In this document: piece after piece, positions 11,896-22,405 of the stretch
Position numbering within the stretch: position 1 is the stretch's first letter
How the letters are laid out: each line of letters begins with the position of its first letter
Assembly: GCA_030770425.1 (NCBI GenBank)
Contig: JASJFT010000105.1
Span: 90,778-154,777, forward strand
Length of the DNA stretch: 64,000 nucleotides
Reading direction: 5' to 3'
DNA from: Darksidea phi
Taxonomy: Eukaryota > Ascomycota > Dothideomycetes > Pleosporales > Lentitheciaceae
The notes under the pieces: model-generated
The model's input: only the letters and a program-made list of their open reading frames with translations
Told to the model about the DNA's origin: nothing
Databases searched by the model: none
Made by a program: the position numbers and the translations under genes

Positions 11896-11904
11896 CTATA
11901 AAAG
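11896..11904 (+). promoter_or_regulatory. TATA box of small secreted protein gene
   Basis: The sequence ctataaaag lies 122 bp upstream of the ATG at 12026. A pyrimidine-rich stretch and an A/C-rich leader ending in ccatcaag precede the start codon, as in highly expressed fungal genes. Confidence 0.55.
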
Positions 11905-12025
11905 CAGTCCAATTTCCCTCCCTTCTATGTGCAGCAGCTACTGAAGACTCGCTCTCCACCCCCATCCAACCTATCCTTAATACAACTCCCCCTCAAGAAC
12001 CAACGTCAACCAAAACACCATCAAG

Positions 12026-12232
12026 ATGCAGTTCAACCTCTACGCCCTCCTCTTCGCCGGCCTCGCCGCGACAGGCCTCGCCGCCCCCCAGACCGAGATT
12101 GGCAACAGCGGTTGCTACATCCGCGAGGCTACGCAGAAAAATTGCTCCCCACAGTTCCCCAAGCAGTGCACCGGCTCCAGCGGCACCACTGTCTTCCCCT
12201 TCTGCTGCAAGACCTCCGTCACGTGGTGCTAA
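12026..12232 (+). CDS. small secreted cysteine-rich protein (68 aa)
   Basis: Intronless gene with a clear signal peptide: a hydrophobic core (LYALLFAGLAATGLAA) followed by APQ at the likely cleavage site. The mature part of about 47 residues contains six cysteines (positions 30, 40, 48, 60, 61, 68), enough for three disulfides. The promoter (TATA at 11896) and the ATG context are good. Size and cysteine content fit a fungal effector-like or antimicrobial-like secreted peptide; I do not recognise the family and assign no function. Flanking DNA is repeat-rich, as is usual for such genes. Confidence 0.8.
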   Translation: MQFNLYALLFAGLAATGLAAPQTEIGNSGCYIREATQKNCSPQFPKQCTGSSGTTVFPFCCKTSVTWC

Positions 12233-13934
12233 GCGGCGTGAACTCCACGTTGGGTTTGGGATGGAAACACATGAGTTTGCGTATGTAGTTGCACTCTTGG
12301 CGATTCGCTTTTGATCTGCGCGTTCTTCCTTTCGATGACTAGATTCTGACTCGTTTTAGAACTTTTTGTCACGGATAATCATGTGATGACAATGATTCCC
12401 ATCCCATCCTGTCGGTAATCAGATGGTCTCAGACGGGCGGTTTGGTCATGTTGGCAGCTAGCAGCAAAAGGGGTACGCTGTGTTTTGGACTGGAATGGAT
12501 AGTAAAGCACACTTGTATTTTTCTTGGTAGCCTCTACGGAGAAATTTAACGTACCCCATGTGAATTCAAACTGCAACGTCTGATTTGTACGTAAAAGCTC
12601 TGGGCCAACCCGATTGGTTTTTGTGTTGATCGTGGCGAACCCAATCTTCATCTTGGCTGTTTCTGCCTTTCTCTCCGGGCACCGGCGATTCCATGCTTCG
12701 TTCTCTCCTCAGCAAAGCGCGCATTTCTTTGTCATGTCGTGTCCCGATTTCGACGGGCAGTGCCTAGTATCATACTCCTGAGCACAATAGCCATATACTG
12801 TTGCTGCCTTACACTAGGTTCCTATATAGCCGTATTTTTAGTACTTGTAGTACTACTTCAATCGGCACTATCTCTCGTATCGTTCGTATTAGAAGCCTTC
12901 GCCCTACTAGACTATGCCCTCGTCTATAATCTTATTAGTATCTTTGGCCTTAGTAAACTCGATTATAATAGATAATACGACTTTAGTAGGTACGTTCCTG
13001 GTTAGCTATCTAATATATTTAATATCGGCCTACGGGATGAACGGTTTATTATCTTACAGGATCTAGGATCTATTTCTTCGAACTTATCTATATCTAGCGT
13101 ACTAGTACGGATTCCGTATACGATTATACTATACGTCGGGATCCGTACTGTTACCTATACGCCGATACGGTAGACCTAGTCGTCTACGAATTACTATAGT
13201 ACTTCTACTTCGTTGTTACTAGCTGTCTTTATACTTAGGTCTCCACTCTTTAGCTAGTTAGGTAGATTTCTAAAAAGACTATCTAGTAGATAAAGTTTAC
13301 TTTTGTTAGGTAACCTAGGCCAATATTAACATGCTTAAAGGTAGGGCTGATATAAGGCTCCCTTCTATACCTTATATGGCGCGCCACGCCCTCTCCATGA
13401 GGCTCAGAACGTTGCGTCACGGTACGCGCCACGCCCTCTCTAAGGCTCTGACCGTTGCCTACGGTATACGGCTCGCCCTCTTTTATAAGGCTCGGGCCGT
13501 TACCCTTATAGTTATACCGTAACCCCTCCGACAATTATAGGTAATAACTGCAACTAATAACCTCCTTACGTTTTAAGATGTTCGGGACGAAATGCCTTTT
13601 TACGTCATCTTTTTAGGTTATTCCGCCAGTTTGGCGACGCGATGGCTGCTACTCATTCGATACCTTATATGGTGAAGGCTATGCAGGGCGTTTCATCGCT
13701 GCTTATATCGCCGACTAACTGACCTCGCTTGATTCCGAGTCAGCGTTACTTACATGTCTGGTGTGTTTGAAAATGGTTGGGTGTATAAATTCGAGCAGAA
13801 TTTGAACTAGTTTCTCTGCACAATTAATCTAATCTTGAAATACTAATAAAGAAGGCTAGATACGTAATGAAATGGCTAGTGATACAAGCATCGAGTAAAC
13901 AACGGGTTGTTACCCTTGTTCTGCTCGCTACGAC
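12233..13934. other. AT-rich repeat debris, no gene
   Basis: From about 12.73 kb the sequence becomes TA-rich and poor in CA/TG, with only fragments of reading frame. This fits an old RIP-mutated repeat. It holds a GC-richer 45-bp tandem array (listed separately). The last about 350 bases look like ordinary 3' flank of the HET gene. Confidence 0.5.
13381..13516. repeat. three imperfect ~45-bp tandem copies
   Basis: Copies start at 13381, 13426 and 13470. Each has the pattern cgc-cctct-aaggct-ccgtt-c-ggta, for example gcgccacgccctctctaagg. The third copy is the most degraded. A related stretch (accgtctacggttgtacgg) occurs at about 48150, so this belongs to a dispersed repeat. Confidence 0.6.
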
Positions 13935-16026
13935 CTAACGGAGCTGAAACTCCTTCCACACCTTCTTTGGTGCAGGAAGTGGTAGCCGGAAAGGCAGCAG
14001 TCCCTTAAATGTTTCCCTCTTGTCCTCAGAGACTGTTTCCATATTTCCATTCATTTTACCAAAACCCACTCGCTCATATACTCCGTCCTTCAGTTCCCGA
14101 ATCACCAGGACATAGAGGTGTTGAAATAGCTCTCCTTCAGTGGTGTGACACAAATGTATCCCAATGCATCTGGTATCAGGAAGAATAGGTGTAGCGCAAG
14201 TTGACGCAAACCTCCATATAGATGGTTCCTTGTCTTCGAGTTCTACTATTGCCTCATACTCTAAGCCAGACTGATATGACTGATATGTCGGACTTCCCCA
14301 GATTCGCAACGGGAACGTCCAGGTGGCAATATGCAAAGTGTCCGAAGTCTTCGTGCTCATGTCATCGTAAGAGTGGCAGAATGTCTCCCAGTCGACAACT
14401 CTACCATCTTCAAGCTGAATCGAGAATTGAAGATCCTTGTTCGGCTCCAGGGAGTGCCACTCAGAGTCTTCTATTTCCCAACTTATCTTGCCTCGCCAAC
14501 CGGTCCAAGACCACGACGGAAACCCCTCACGCCGCTCGGATGGTGAAACAACCCCCCAACATAGTCCCCCACAGAAGCCAGTGGGTGGAGACCGTTCCCG
14601 TAGGTGTGGCTCTGATTCCCGACCACGCCCTCGTTGTGAAGTTGCCGGAATCATTGGCACGCCAGCACAATGCAACACCCGTTTCCTGCTCCTCTTAAAG
14701 GCCTGTAAGACGCCAGAAATCCCGTTCAAGATGTCAGAAGGATTAGTCAACTGCCTTTTGGTGTAGTCTTCGATCCTTCGTACTATCTCCCATGCTGAGG
14801 TACCGATTCCTCTTGGGAACATGCCGATGTTGATTTCGTCACAAAATTTTGCTTTGAAACGCTGGCCATTCTGAGTGTGGAGGCTTCGTAAGGGGAAGTT
14901 GAGAGCTTCGCAGCAGTACATGCCGGAGCACTCGAAGTAGACCTGACGGTCGGTGAAGATGAGTCGTCTAGGAGAAAGAATGCCTTCTTGATAAGTCCAG
15001 CCTCGCTGAAACCATTTCGAATGTTTGATTGCATCTCTTGGATCGGGAAGAGTCGATACTAGCATGTGTCCTCGGACTATGCCGTGCGGCTGGGGTTGTC
15101 TGCATCGGTTTCCAACACCTGGGAGGCCGTGATTGGGCGTTGCTCCTGCAGCGGCAATAATCGTGAGATAGGCGCAGCTGTAGATCAAGTCCATTTGCCC
15201 TACTTGTTCCCGCACTTCAGATGGTTCAGACTGGTTGATACAGAACCGGTCTATCCAGAGATATCGCATACCCAGGGATCGAGTGATGGTAATAGCGTCT
15301 TCGATAGTTTCAGGCAGCTGAGGCGGTAACAGTCGAGAAAACTCTGGACCTCTCTCACCCGCTCCCCATACGTAGCTTAGAGCCACGTATTGGGTCCTGC
15401 AGCCGTGGACAATCTGCCTCGTCTCACAATCAATTACTTTAAACGAGGGGATTCCAGAGAGTGGCGATGTAGTAGACTCGGACGAAAGTGGTCCATCTCC
15501 TGCACTGCATGCACTAGAATGATTTTCTTGGCAGTAGTTGAGCCAACCTTTGATCAACTCAGGGTTGATGTTGGGTTGTATAAGTCGAACGACCGACAAG
15601 TGCTCCGGTTGTTTGAGTAGGAAGGCTGAGCTTCTTCTGTCAATGGCGAGCATGGTTGTATCGATAGCTTGCCAACCCCTGTTCGGGATCCTGTTACTGC
15701 TTAAGGATCGAAGCATATGGCTTTTGGAACTTCTTTCTTGCGCTGGAACGAGTTGAAGCATAAGTTGGCAGAGCGAACAGCTATTGACGCTCCAGTCCCT
15801 TGTCGGACCTAGTTTGCAGAGTGATTTGCCAGCTTTTGTAAGATGTTTCCCCCGAAAGGCTGTGTCGAGATTGATTCGTTTACATCTTTTACAGAGGTCA
15901 AACCCTAAGACGGACGCAGCAGAAACTAAACATGTCAGAGTTGCAGAGTCAACGAGAAGCCCCCGTACCTCGTCTACTAGGCTGTGATCGCCTGGGATGC
16001 GGCTGTTTACGTCTTGCGGACACCAT
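13935..16026 (-). CDS. heterokaryon incompatibility (HET) domain protein
   Basis: The long open frame runs on the minus strand from about 16034 to 13935 but has no ATG near its 5' end. A consistent model starts at ATG 16026 (exon 16026-15969), has a 64-nt intron (15968-15905) with a CTGAC branch site, and continues in phase as exon 15904-13935, giving 675 aa. The N-terminal part carries Cys pairs (LCKRCKR; SCSLC). The HET domain is classic: YVALSYVWG, then LGMRYLWIDRFCINQ, then KWFQRGWTYQEGILSPRRLIF. HET proteins act in fungal allorecognition and trigger cell death on fusion of incompatible hyphae; that is family knowledge. The C-terminal half has no known domain. The first exon is inference. 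Confidence 0.85.
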
Positions 16027-16126
16027 TTGTACACGGATGCTGGCTATACACAATCAAAGCACAAATTGTCGAGAAAAGAGACAATGGAAGCAAGCTGTAT
16101 AAGAACCATCTTCGTTGTACTGCGCC

Positions 16127-16168
16127 ATTGCACCACTGCACCACTGCGCCACTGCGCCACTGCGCCAC
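16127..16168. repeat. 9-bp minisatellite (about 5 copies)
   Basis: The unit is ccactgcgc or ccactgcac, repeated about five times. It lies just upstream of the HET gene and directly before a perfect hairpin (16198-16228). Confidence 0.7.
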
Positions 16169-16197
16169 CCCCTCGGCCACTGAACAGGGGAGCGTCC

Positions 16198-16228
16198 CGA
16201 ATCTGGGACGCCGGTTGTCCCAGATTCG
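16198..16228. repeat. perfect inverted repeat, 12-bp arms
   Basis: The arms cgaatctgggac and gtcccagattcg are exact reverse complements separated by the 7-base loop gccggtt. It lies about 170 bp upstream of the HET start on the minus strand. No T-rich tract follows, so a terminator is not claimed; a transposon-end or protein-binding hairpin is possible. Confidence 0.75.
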
Positions 16229-16497
16229 CGCCAATACATGTACTTGGCTTGCTCATGTTGGCTTAGGCTGCCAAGACCTGCTTAGGCTTGCACAGCCACA
16301 AGCAAGAATTCGCCTAGGAACTCTTGCCTTCTAGTATACTACTCCTAGGAGAATTCTCTAGGACCAGTCGACTAGGAGATAAGGGTAGGATTATTAAGTA
16401 AGTAGTTATACTGTTAGTTAATTGTCTAACTAACTTCGTCGACTACGGGTTATACTATATATATATATAGATCCAGCTTCTATTATATTGTAAGGCA

Positions 16498-16666
16498 AGT
16501 GTAGGCAGGCAGGCACAGAAACGCTGAGGCAGCAAAAGGGTTGTATTCGGATGGAGATGAGACGAATCCTTAGGGAGACGTGATAGTAGGACGCAGGACT
16601 ATATAGGGCCCGGCACGTGACCGTAGCCGGCCCGATGATGATCCGGGAGTCCTCCGGCAGAAGTAG
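16498..16666 (-). mobile_element. retroelement fragment, lightly mutated copy
   Basis: Read on the minus strand, this segment aligns base by base with 51322-51500 (plus strand), for example cctacttctgccggaggact against cctacttctaccggaggact. The copy here keeps C and G where the other has T and A. The surrounding AT-rich DNA with many cctagga motifs (16.3-16.85 kb) probably belongs to the same element, whose ends could not be fixed. Confidence 0.6.
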
Positions 16667-17123
16667 GCGTGACATATATATTATTTATTTTAGCTACTAA
16701 TAATATTAAATAAAGCCGATTATCCAAGGACGCCAGATTTCCTAGGACGATCTTCCCAGTATACTAATTTTCCTCGGAGGATTGCCCTAGGACGCTAATT
16801 TTCCTAGCATAATTGTCCCCGGATGCTTACATGCCTAGGAGGTTGTTTCGGGGACCCTAAGATTCTGAGGTCTGGGGGTTTATTAGCATTATAAAGCCGG
16901 CCTAAAACTGTAGGATACTCTTGAAGCGTTACGTCATTCCATAACTTTATTACAGTTATCTGTAGTATAGTATCCATCGTCACTTAGTATAGTACTTGCT
17001 CTATCGACGTTAAAAGCGGCGGGTCGATAGGGCGAGGAGCGATGCGCGATATGAATAAACGAAAGACTGTACCAAACCAGAAAGGGGAGTCACTGGATAG
17101 GGATTACTATATACAGCTCTATA

Positions 17124-17300
17124 ACTCTATTATCGTATATAAGGTATGGGTGTAGTACCTCTACTATATACAAACTTCTACTATGCTTCGTGTGGACCTT
17201 ACAAAAGAGACTCCCACTATGCAAATCCAAACTAAAATGTGCCAACTCCTATGTTTCGTACGGACTTTCTAAACAGACTCCTAGAAAATGCAAAAGAATA
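17124..17300 (+). repeat. dispersed repeat copy with internal duplication
   Basis: Bases 17124-17236 match the reverse complement of about 47648-47757 (shared blocks include actctattatcg and ctctact). Differences are mostly transitions. Within this copy a second, shorter version of the motif (atgtttcgtacggac) follows at about 17250-17290, so about 70 bp is duplicated in tandem. Confidence 0.65.
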
Positions 17301-17448
17301 AACTCCAACTTGGTTGATGCACGCATGTCCAACATGTCATTTCCACTCGCTACAAAAGTCCTCACATCCCTATCTGCAGAATAAAAAAGGCAGCAGGTTC
17401 TTTTATAAAGTCTCCTCCGCGGCCCTGTCGTTCAAGAAAATATCCGAA

Positions 17449-17449
17449 G

Positions 17450-17522
<73 letters not shown>

Positions 17523-17602
17523 NNNNNNNNNAATAAGCCCCAAAAAAAACGCAGACGGTTTTTTTATAAATTCGCCACCCCGGCCCTGTCGTTCAATAAA
17601 AA

Positions 17603-17634
<32 letters not shown>

Positions 17635-17651
17635 AAACCCCCCGAAAAAAA
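17449..17651. other. assembly gap flanked by homopolymer artefacts
   Basis: A run of more than 70 G is followed by nine N (17523-17531). After that come alternating A, C and T homopolymers. A 40-bp segment ending ggccctgtcgttcaa is present on both sides of the gap with small differences. This is best explained by low-quality contig ends, not biology. Confidence 0.8.
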
Positions 17652-18325
17652 AAACACGCCGCGTCTGTCAAGACTTCAGGACTTTGCTCTAATAAAAGCA
17701 GTTTCCCACTGCGGTGCTCCAGGTCTTCATGGCAGCCGCGAGACCACATAACAAAGCGCCAAGTTACCCATCATCATTCGACGAAGCGCACGGAGAAATA
17801 CTGTAGACTAATCCCACCCCCAGAAGTAAAAAGACAAGGCCATGCTCAAGAGCAGAAAACAGAATCTTGGATGGAGCAGTTCCATGTCCCATACATTAAA
17901 GAACAAAGCTATAGCGCTCTTCCTATAAAGTAGCTTAAATGCCCCGTCCAGCCCAGCTCGGCCTCTCCACTCTATCTTACAAAGCCCATCTCCAAAGCGG
18001 CCACATGCCAAAAACACATCGTTCAAAAGAACAAAAGAAGTCGCTCCAATGCAGGATGCACTATCGCAATCATACGCGACACTACCGTAGAAAATTTATG
18101 AAGAAACCAGAACCAATGGAGGATGCAGAAAAAGGTAAATCCCCGAAGGGTATGCTCCACGCGCTGGAGACCTTGCATCCTAACCGCCAAAAACCGTAGG
18201 TCAAAAAGACATGCTAAGCAAAAAAGCGTGAGAGAAAGCCCGCTGGCTCATATCTGTACACCAAGCCACTTCTCTAAAAAGTAGAAAAGATCATGTTCGT
18301 GCGTCGATCTTTTACGCGAGAGGAT

Positions 18326-20396
18326 CTACATCGTCTTCCTCATGCATCTCCTCTTCCGCCCACTATCCACCTCCAAGCTCATCGACGAGTCGCGACCAGA
18401 CAAGGGCGTCGAGAACCTTTCCAATATCTCTTTCTTGAACCTCTTCTTTGGTTTATCCTTCCTTAGAGACTTTTCCTCGTCTGGGTCGACAAAACGGTGG
18501 ATAGTGCGATGATCCAGGATGCGCTCTTCTTTGTCATGCTTTCCCTCTCTTTCCGTCTTCGGCCAGGCGTAGCCGTATAGCTTGGAGTGGCGTTCGCATC
18601 GGGGACACTCCTTACGTGTTCCGCGGTGTCCATCTTGCTGCACAAACTCTTCATCACAAGTCTGACACTCGACCCACTTGCTGTCCTTCCCTGAGAGCCG
18701 CGATCGGGACGTCATGTAGTCGCCGGGTTTGCGGCGGTTCTCAACCCAGCCTTCGTCGGGGGAACGCTCGGAGACGGGCGTGCCGATACGGAGCTGTGCC
18801 TCGTTGCGCGACGTTGATCGAGTATTGCGGGGACCAAGAGGTGTCTTCGCTCGTTTCCGCTTGACAATCTGCTGGACCACGTCATCAAAACCGAGGCCTT
18901 CAGAAAGCTCACTCAGGTCGGATGAGCTGTCATCGGCGAAGAGTGAGGCCCACGGCGGTTTGACCGTGGTGACCTCGTCCTTGATGGTGGCCACGCCAAG
19001 AGCTGGCTTTGCGTGTATGATGTTCGGATCAACTTTGATTTTGTGATCTTCTGTACTCGTCATGGACTGGTACTCGTCTACCGAGGTGGCATCGGTGGAG
19101 TGTGCGGATTTGGGGGAGCCACTTGCTAGTGACGATTGAGGCGTTGTGCTCCTTGTGAAGGCTGCGTTGTCGATTGTTAGGTCAAGTAAACCCACCCGCT
19201 GTTGTGACCGTATCTGCCGCGATACCCGTGAGGATGCGAGATTTGCGGCCGGATCCTCGATGCTAGATATCGGCACCTCTTGCCGCAATGGCGAAGCGCC
19301 GGAAGCCAGGCTCTTTGCTACTGTACGCAGTCTCTTCGACGTATCTCGCTTTAGCGGCGAGGTCGACTTCTCTTTCGGTTCGAGCTTTGTGCGTTTGGCG
19401 GATGTTGAGTCAATTACTGGCTCATCGCTCGATGCATCATATTTCCGCTTATTCCGAGACGAGCGTGATCCTTCCTGTGGTGCCATCTCTTCTTTTGGTA
19501 TCGTCTTTTCTTCGCCATCCTCTTCTTCGTCATCATCCTCAACTCGCTTCAGAGGTGCCCAGCCATTGGTTTGGTGGGTCTCGCATGTATTGCATAAACA
19601 CTCCTCGTTGTCATCTCCAAAGTAATCTTCACCGTACGAAACTGTGATTTCCTCTCCTTCCTGGATAGGCTTCGTCGCAACGATCTGCATGCCATCGTAG
19701 CCCTTGGTCAACAGTTTTGCGTTGGCATCGCAATCGTGGTTGGCAAAGCGCGCTGGCCCTAGGAACAGAGAGCGTGTCTTCTTCCGACTAGAAATGACAA
19801 GACTAAAGTCTTTGCGTGCCAGCTCGAGTGCGCTTTCCTGCTCTTCTGTCATGGCTACTTGCACCCCAGTGAGGTACTTGATCTCCTCGCGCGGCTGGAT
19901 ATCGCGGCGGGCCGTGATAGATGCTTCATGGTCGGTGATGGTGTATCTGTTGGTCGTTGTGACTTCGAATGGGCAGTCGGGCATGTAGATGGACACATAT
20001 CGCCGCAAATGCCGCCGAAACTGCTCCCGCTCTTTGTCGTCTTTGAGTGTCGCTAGGAACTTGCGCAAGCCCGGTAGCTTGACTAATTCTTGCATGGCCT
20101 CATTGACATCCTTGTTTATAATGACATGCTCGCGCAGTATGTCAGCAATGTCCTCCTCTTGCAGCCCGCGCGACGCTGAAAACCGCCCGCCGCGGTTCTT
20201 CCTGATGATCGTCCAGAAGTAAACCTGCGATTGCACCGGTTAGCTGACCGGGTCCTCAGGCATGCGCGATCACGTCGTCGCAATGTTGAAGGCTAGCACC
20301 CACCTTGTCCACCAGCGCATCCGTAATCACGTCATCATAAGAAATGAGCTTCTCAAGGGTCAAGCCGCCCCTTTTCTCCTGCTCTTTCGGGGCCAT
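18326..20396 (-). CDS. set9: histone H4-K20 methyltransferase Set9 (SET domain)
   Basis: Two exons: 20396-20304 and 20224-18326, with a 79-nt intron (20303-20225) in phase 0. The protein is 663 aa and starts MAPKEQEKRGGLTLEKLI. The N-terminal region (YDDVITDALVDKVYFWTI, then KNRGGRFSASRGLQEEDI) and the SET domain (ITARRDIQPREEIKYLTG, FANHDCDANAKL, ITVSYGEDYFG with cysteines CLCNTCE behind it) are typical of the Set9/KMT5 (Suv4-20) family, which methylates histone H4 lysine 20. The C-terminal 400 residues are disordered and acidic/Ser-rich, with a late CxxC-CxxC pair (ECQTCDEEF, ECPRCERH) that may be a small zinc ribbon. The gene is head-to-head with the uL14m gene. Confidence 0.93.
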
Positions 20397-20945
20397 GTTT
20401 GCGCAAGACGGCGTCAATCGGAGTCCCAAGGTAGATGGGTAAGTAGTCGTTCGGCGTGTAGAGTCGTGGAGCGCGTGAGTGAATTAAAGGGGGAGGTTGG
20501 GTGACGTAGTCGTAGAGAGCGACTTCCGGTCCGTTTCACCGTCGTACGCTTCTGGCGAGGAGACAAAACCACGCAAAAAGAAGGAAGGACCGACAAAGAC
20601 AAAGCGCGCAGGCGCAAAGAGAAAAATGAAGGAGCGGCGCCGCTCGCAAGGCGGCCGACAGGCTGGATATAGCGCAAGACGCGGTCTACAGGAGTGAGAC
20701 TGAGGCTGGGGCTGAGATGGGCAGAACCCTTGCCGCGCCAGGGTTGGGTGAAACAACGCGGCTGTCCGTCTACTTGCAAGCGAGCCTGGTCAGCCGCCGG
20801 GAATCTCCGGTGCGCCCGACCACATCCGGAACCTCTCTTCACTGACAAACCCGTCGAGACGCCCAGCGCAGCAGCCGGCGAACATTGCAGTGCGGTCGTG
20901 CCAGGAGGATAGCACGCCTTGGGTCGAATAAGACAGGACGGCAGA
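20397..20945. promoter_or_regulatory. bidirectional promoter, set9 / mrpl38
   Basis: This 549-bp GC-rich interval separates two divergent start codons. The open frames inside it have no family resemblance. It must hold both promoters; no TATA box was seen. Confidence 0.55.
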
Positions 20946-21460
20946 ATGATCCAGCTCAAGGTACGCGGGCTCGCTAAAACAAAATTCAGATACGCCGCTC
21001 ACATATCCGCGCTTTAGACCCTCATCAACTGCATCGACAACTCGGGCGCCGCTATAGTCGAGTGTGTCAACGTGCTGCGATCGAAGCGGCCCGCGAAAGT
21101 GGGTACGTGCCTGGACTGGGAGTGAGAATGAGGACTCCTATATTGACTGGAGCCGCAGGCGACCGCATAGTGGTAGTCGTCAAGAAACAGCGCAACTTCG
21201 GCCCCGAGACCGGCAACAGCGTCTCCATCAGCGCAGCGAACAAGGTCCGACGCGGCGATGTACGACATGCGGTGGTAGTGCGGACGGCGAAGAAGTGGCA
21301 GCGACCGGATGGCAGCGTGGTCAAGTTCGACGACAACGCCTGCGTGCTCATCAACAAGGCCGGCGAGCCCATCGGGTCGAGAGTGAGCGGCGTCGTCGCG
21401 GGCGAGCTCAGACAGAAGCAGTGGTCGAAGATCCTTTCGCTAGCACCGATGCATGTGTAG
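20946..21460 (+). CDS. mrpl38: mitochondrial ribosomal protein uL14m
   Basis: Three exons: 20946-20960, 21018-21102 and 21159-21460, with introns of 57 and 56 nt, giving 133 aa. The product starts [20 protein letters not shown] and contains the uL14 hallmarks ([46 protein letters not shown]). This is the L14 protein of the mitochondrial large subunit, which sits at the subunit interface. The first exon encodes only five residues. Both introns are needed for an intact domain. Confidence 0.93.
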
Positions 21461-21655
21461 GATATACAGGGGCAAAGAAAGTTGCATTGTCAGGCGTACG
21501 GGCATGGGATGGGTGTATAATATGTGGATATATTATTGTAAAATATTAGGGGTATCGGATACCGTTCCAGGACACCGCTATCAAAGAATCATACTGAACT
21601 CCGCCCAATGCTCCGATATTTTATCCGCCTTGAAAATGCTACAGATCCGGCATCC

Positions 21656-22405
21656 TTATTGCCACACATGGCCGCACCCGGTGCACACGTGGTAATTCCT
21701 CTGCGGAGATCAATACAGGTATTCGCATGCGAAAAAGAAGACTCACCATGTTCGTATCGGTGGTGCGCTGTTGGGACTGGAAGAAGACAACCTCGTTTTC
21801 GCCGCAGGTGGGGCACGTCTTCTGGGCGCGTGGCAACTAGATGCGTGACGAGTCAGCAAGCAGGCCCAAAGACAGCAAACAAGCAACGAAACAACGTGCG
21901 AGAATGCCTATGTCTTTGAGGAATGCTTGTCGTCCCCGGTTTGAGCGTTGGTGTGCACTCCGGCTTCATCCTGCGTCTCTAGGATGTAACCAGGCGCGCT
22001 CTCCTCACCGCACTCCTCGCAGACAATCTCCTGGCCGCACATGGTGCAGAGGTGCGGGAACGACTCCCATATGCTGAGGCTGGTGTGGGAAAGGGAGCGG
22101 GTGAGACCAACCGTAGGATCCTGTCCGACTTCGGCGGTGACGCCGGCTGTGTCGCCAACCGTGGAAGCGATTTCGTGGCGCATGACGCAGGACGAGGGGG
22201 CCTCTTCTGCAAAGGAGCAGGTCCGGCATGCGAAGAGCAGCTTGTTCTCGGCCTTGTCCTCGCGGGGGAACAGCAGGTTGGAGCTGGACATGTTAGCTGG
22301 GGCAGCGGACAGGCGGGAGAGCACTCACCACTCAGAGCAGAAGCGGAAGAGAATCTGCTTGTTGGGGTCCTCCTCCTTCTTGTGGTCTTCTGCGGGCGAT
22401 GCCAT
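21656..22405 (-). CDS. rpb9: RNA polymerase II subunit Rpb9
   Basis: Four exons: 22405-22329, 22283-22112, 21836-21747 and 21700-21656, giving 127 aa. The introns are 45, 275 and 46 nt. The first zinc ribbon is [16 protein letters not shown] with CRTC. The linker ends GQDPT joined to [15 protein letters not shown]. The second ribbon has [15 protein letters not shown] and [10 protein letters not shown]. Rpb9 is a two-zinc-ribbon Pol II subunit for start-site choice, transcript cleavage and fidelity. The 275-nt intron stays open for about 64 codons (see findings). The gene is tail-to-tail with mrpl38 and head-to-head with the Pin1 gene. Confidence 0.92.

Larger units (their letters stand above)
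10299..12025. other. intergenic with decayed transposon fragment
   Basis: Apart from the Helitron-helicase remnant listed separately (10530-10855) and the promoter of the small secreted protein gene, no coding sequence is supported here. Small open frames at 10.9-11.5 kb have no family resemblance. Confidence 0.4.
16027..18325. other. repeat-rich interval between HET and Set9 genes
   Basis: The interval has no supportable gene. It holds the minisatellite and hairpin, an LTR-like fragment (16498-16666), a copy of a dispersed repeat (17124-17300), and an assembly gap with homopolymers (17449-17651). Open frames across the gap, including a poly-glycine one, are artefacts. The last 600 bases may be the 3' flank of the Set9 gene. 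Confidence 0.5.

Noticed and set aside
16127..16168. CRISPR-like short repeats
   Set aside because: Units are contiguous 9-mers without spacers; eukaryotic minisatellite.
16198..16228. Hairpin as a transcription terminator
   Set aside because: Intrinsic terminators are bacterial and no T tract follows; this is a fungal nuclear sequence.
17314..17751. Open frame encoding a poly-glycine protein
   Set aside because: It runs through a G homopolymer and an N gap that look like assembly artefacts; no start context, no splice pattern.
21064..21549. 161-codon plus frame over the uL14m gene
   Set aside because: Out-of-frame shadow; the uL14 domain is in another frame and needs the introns.
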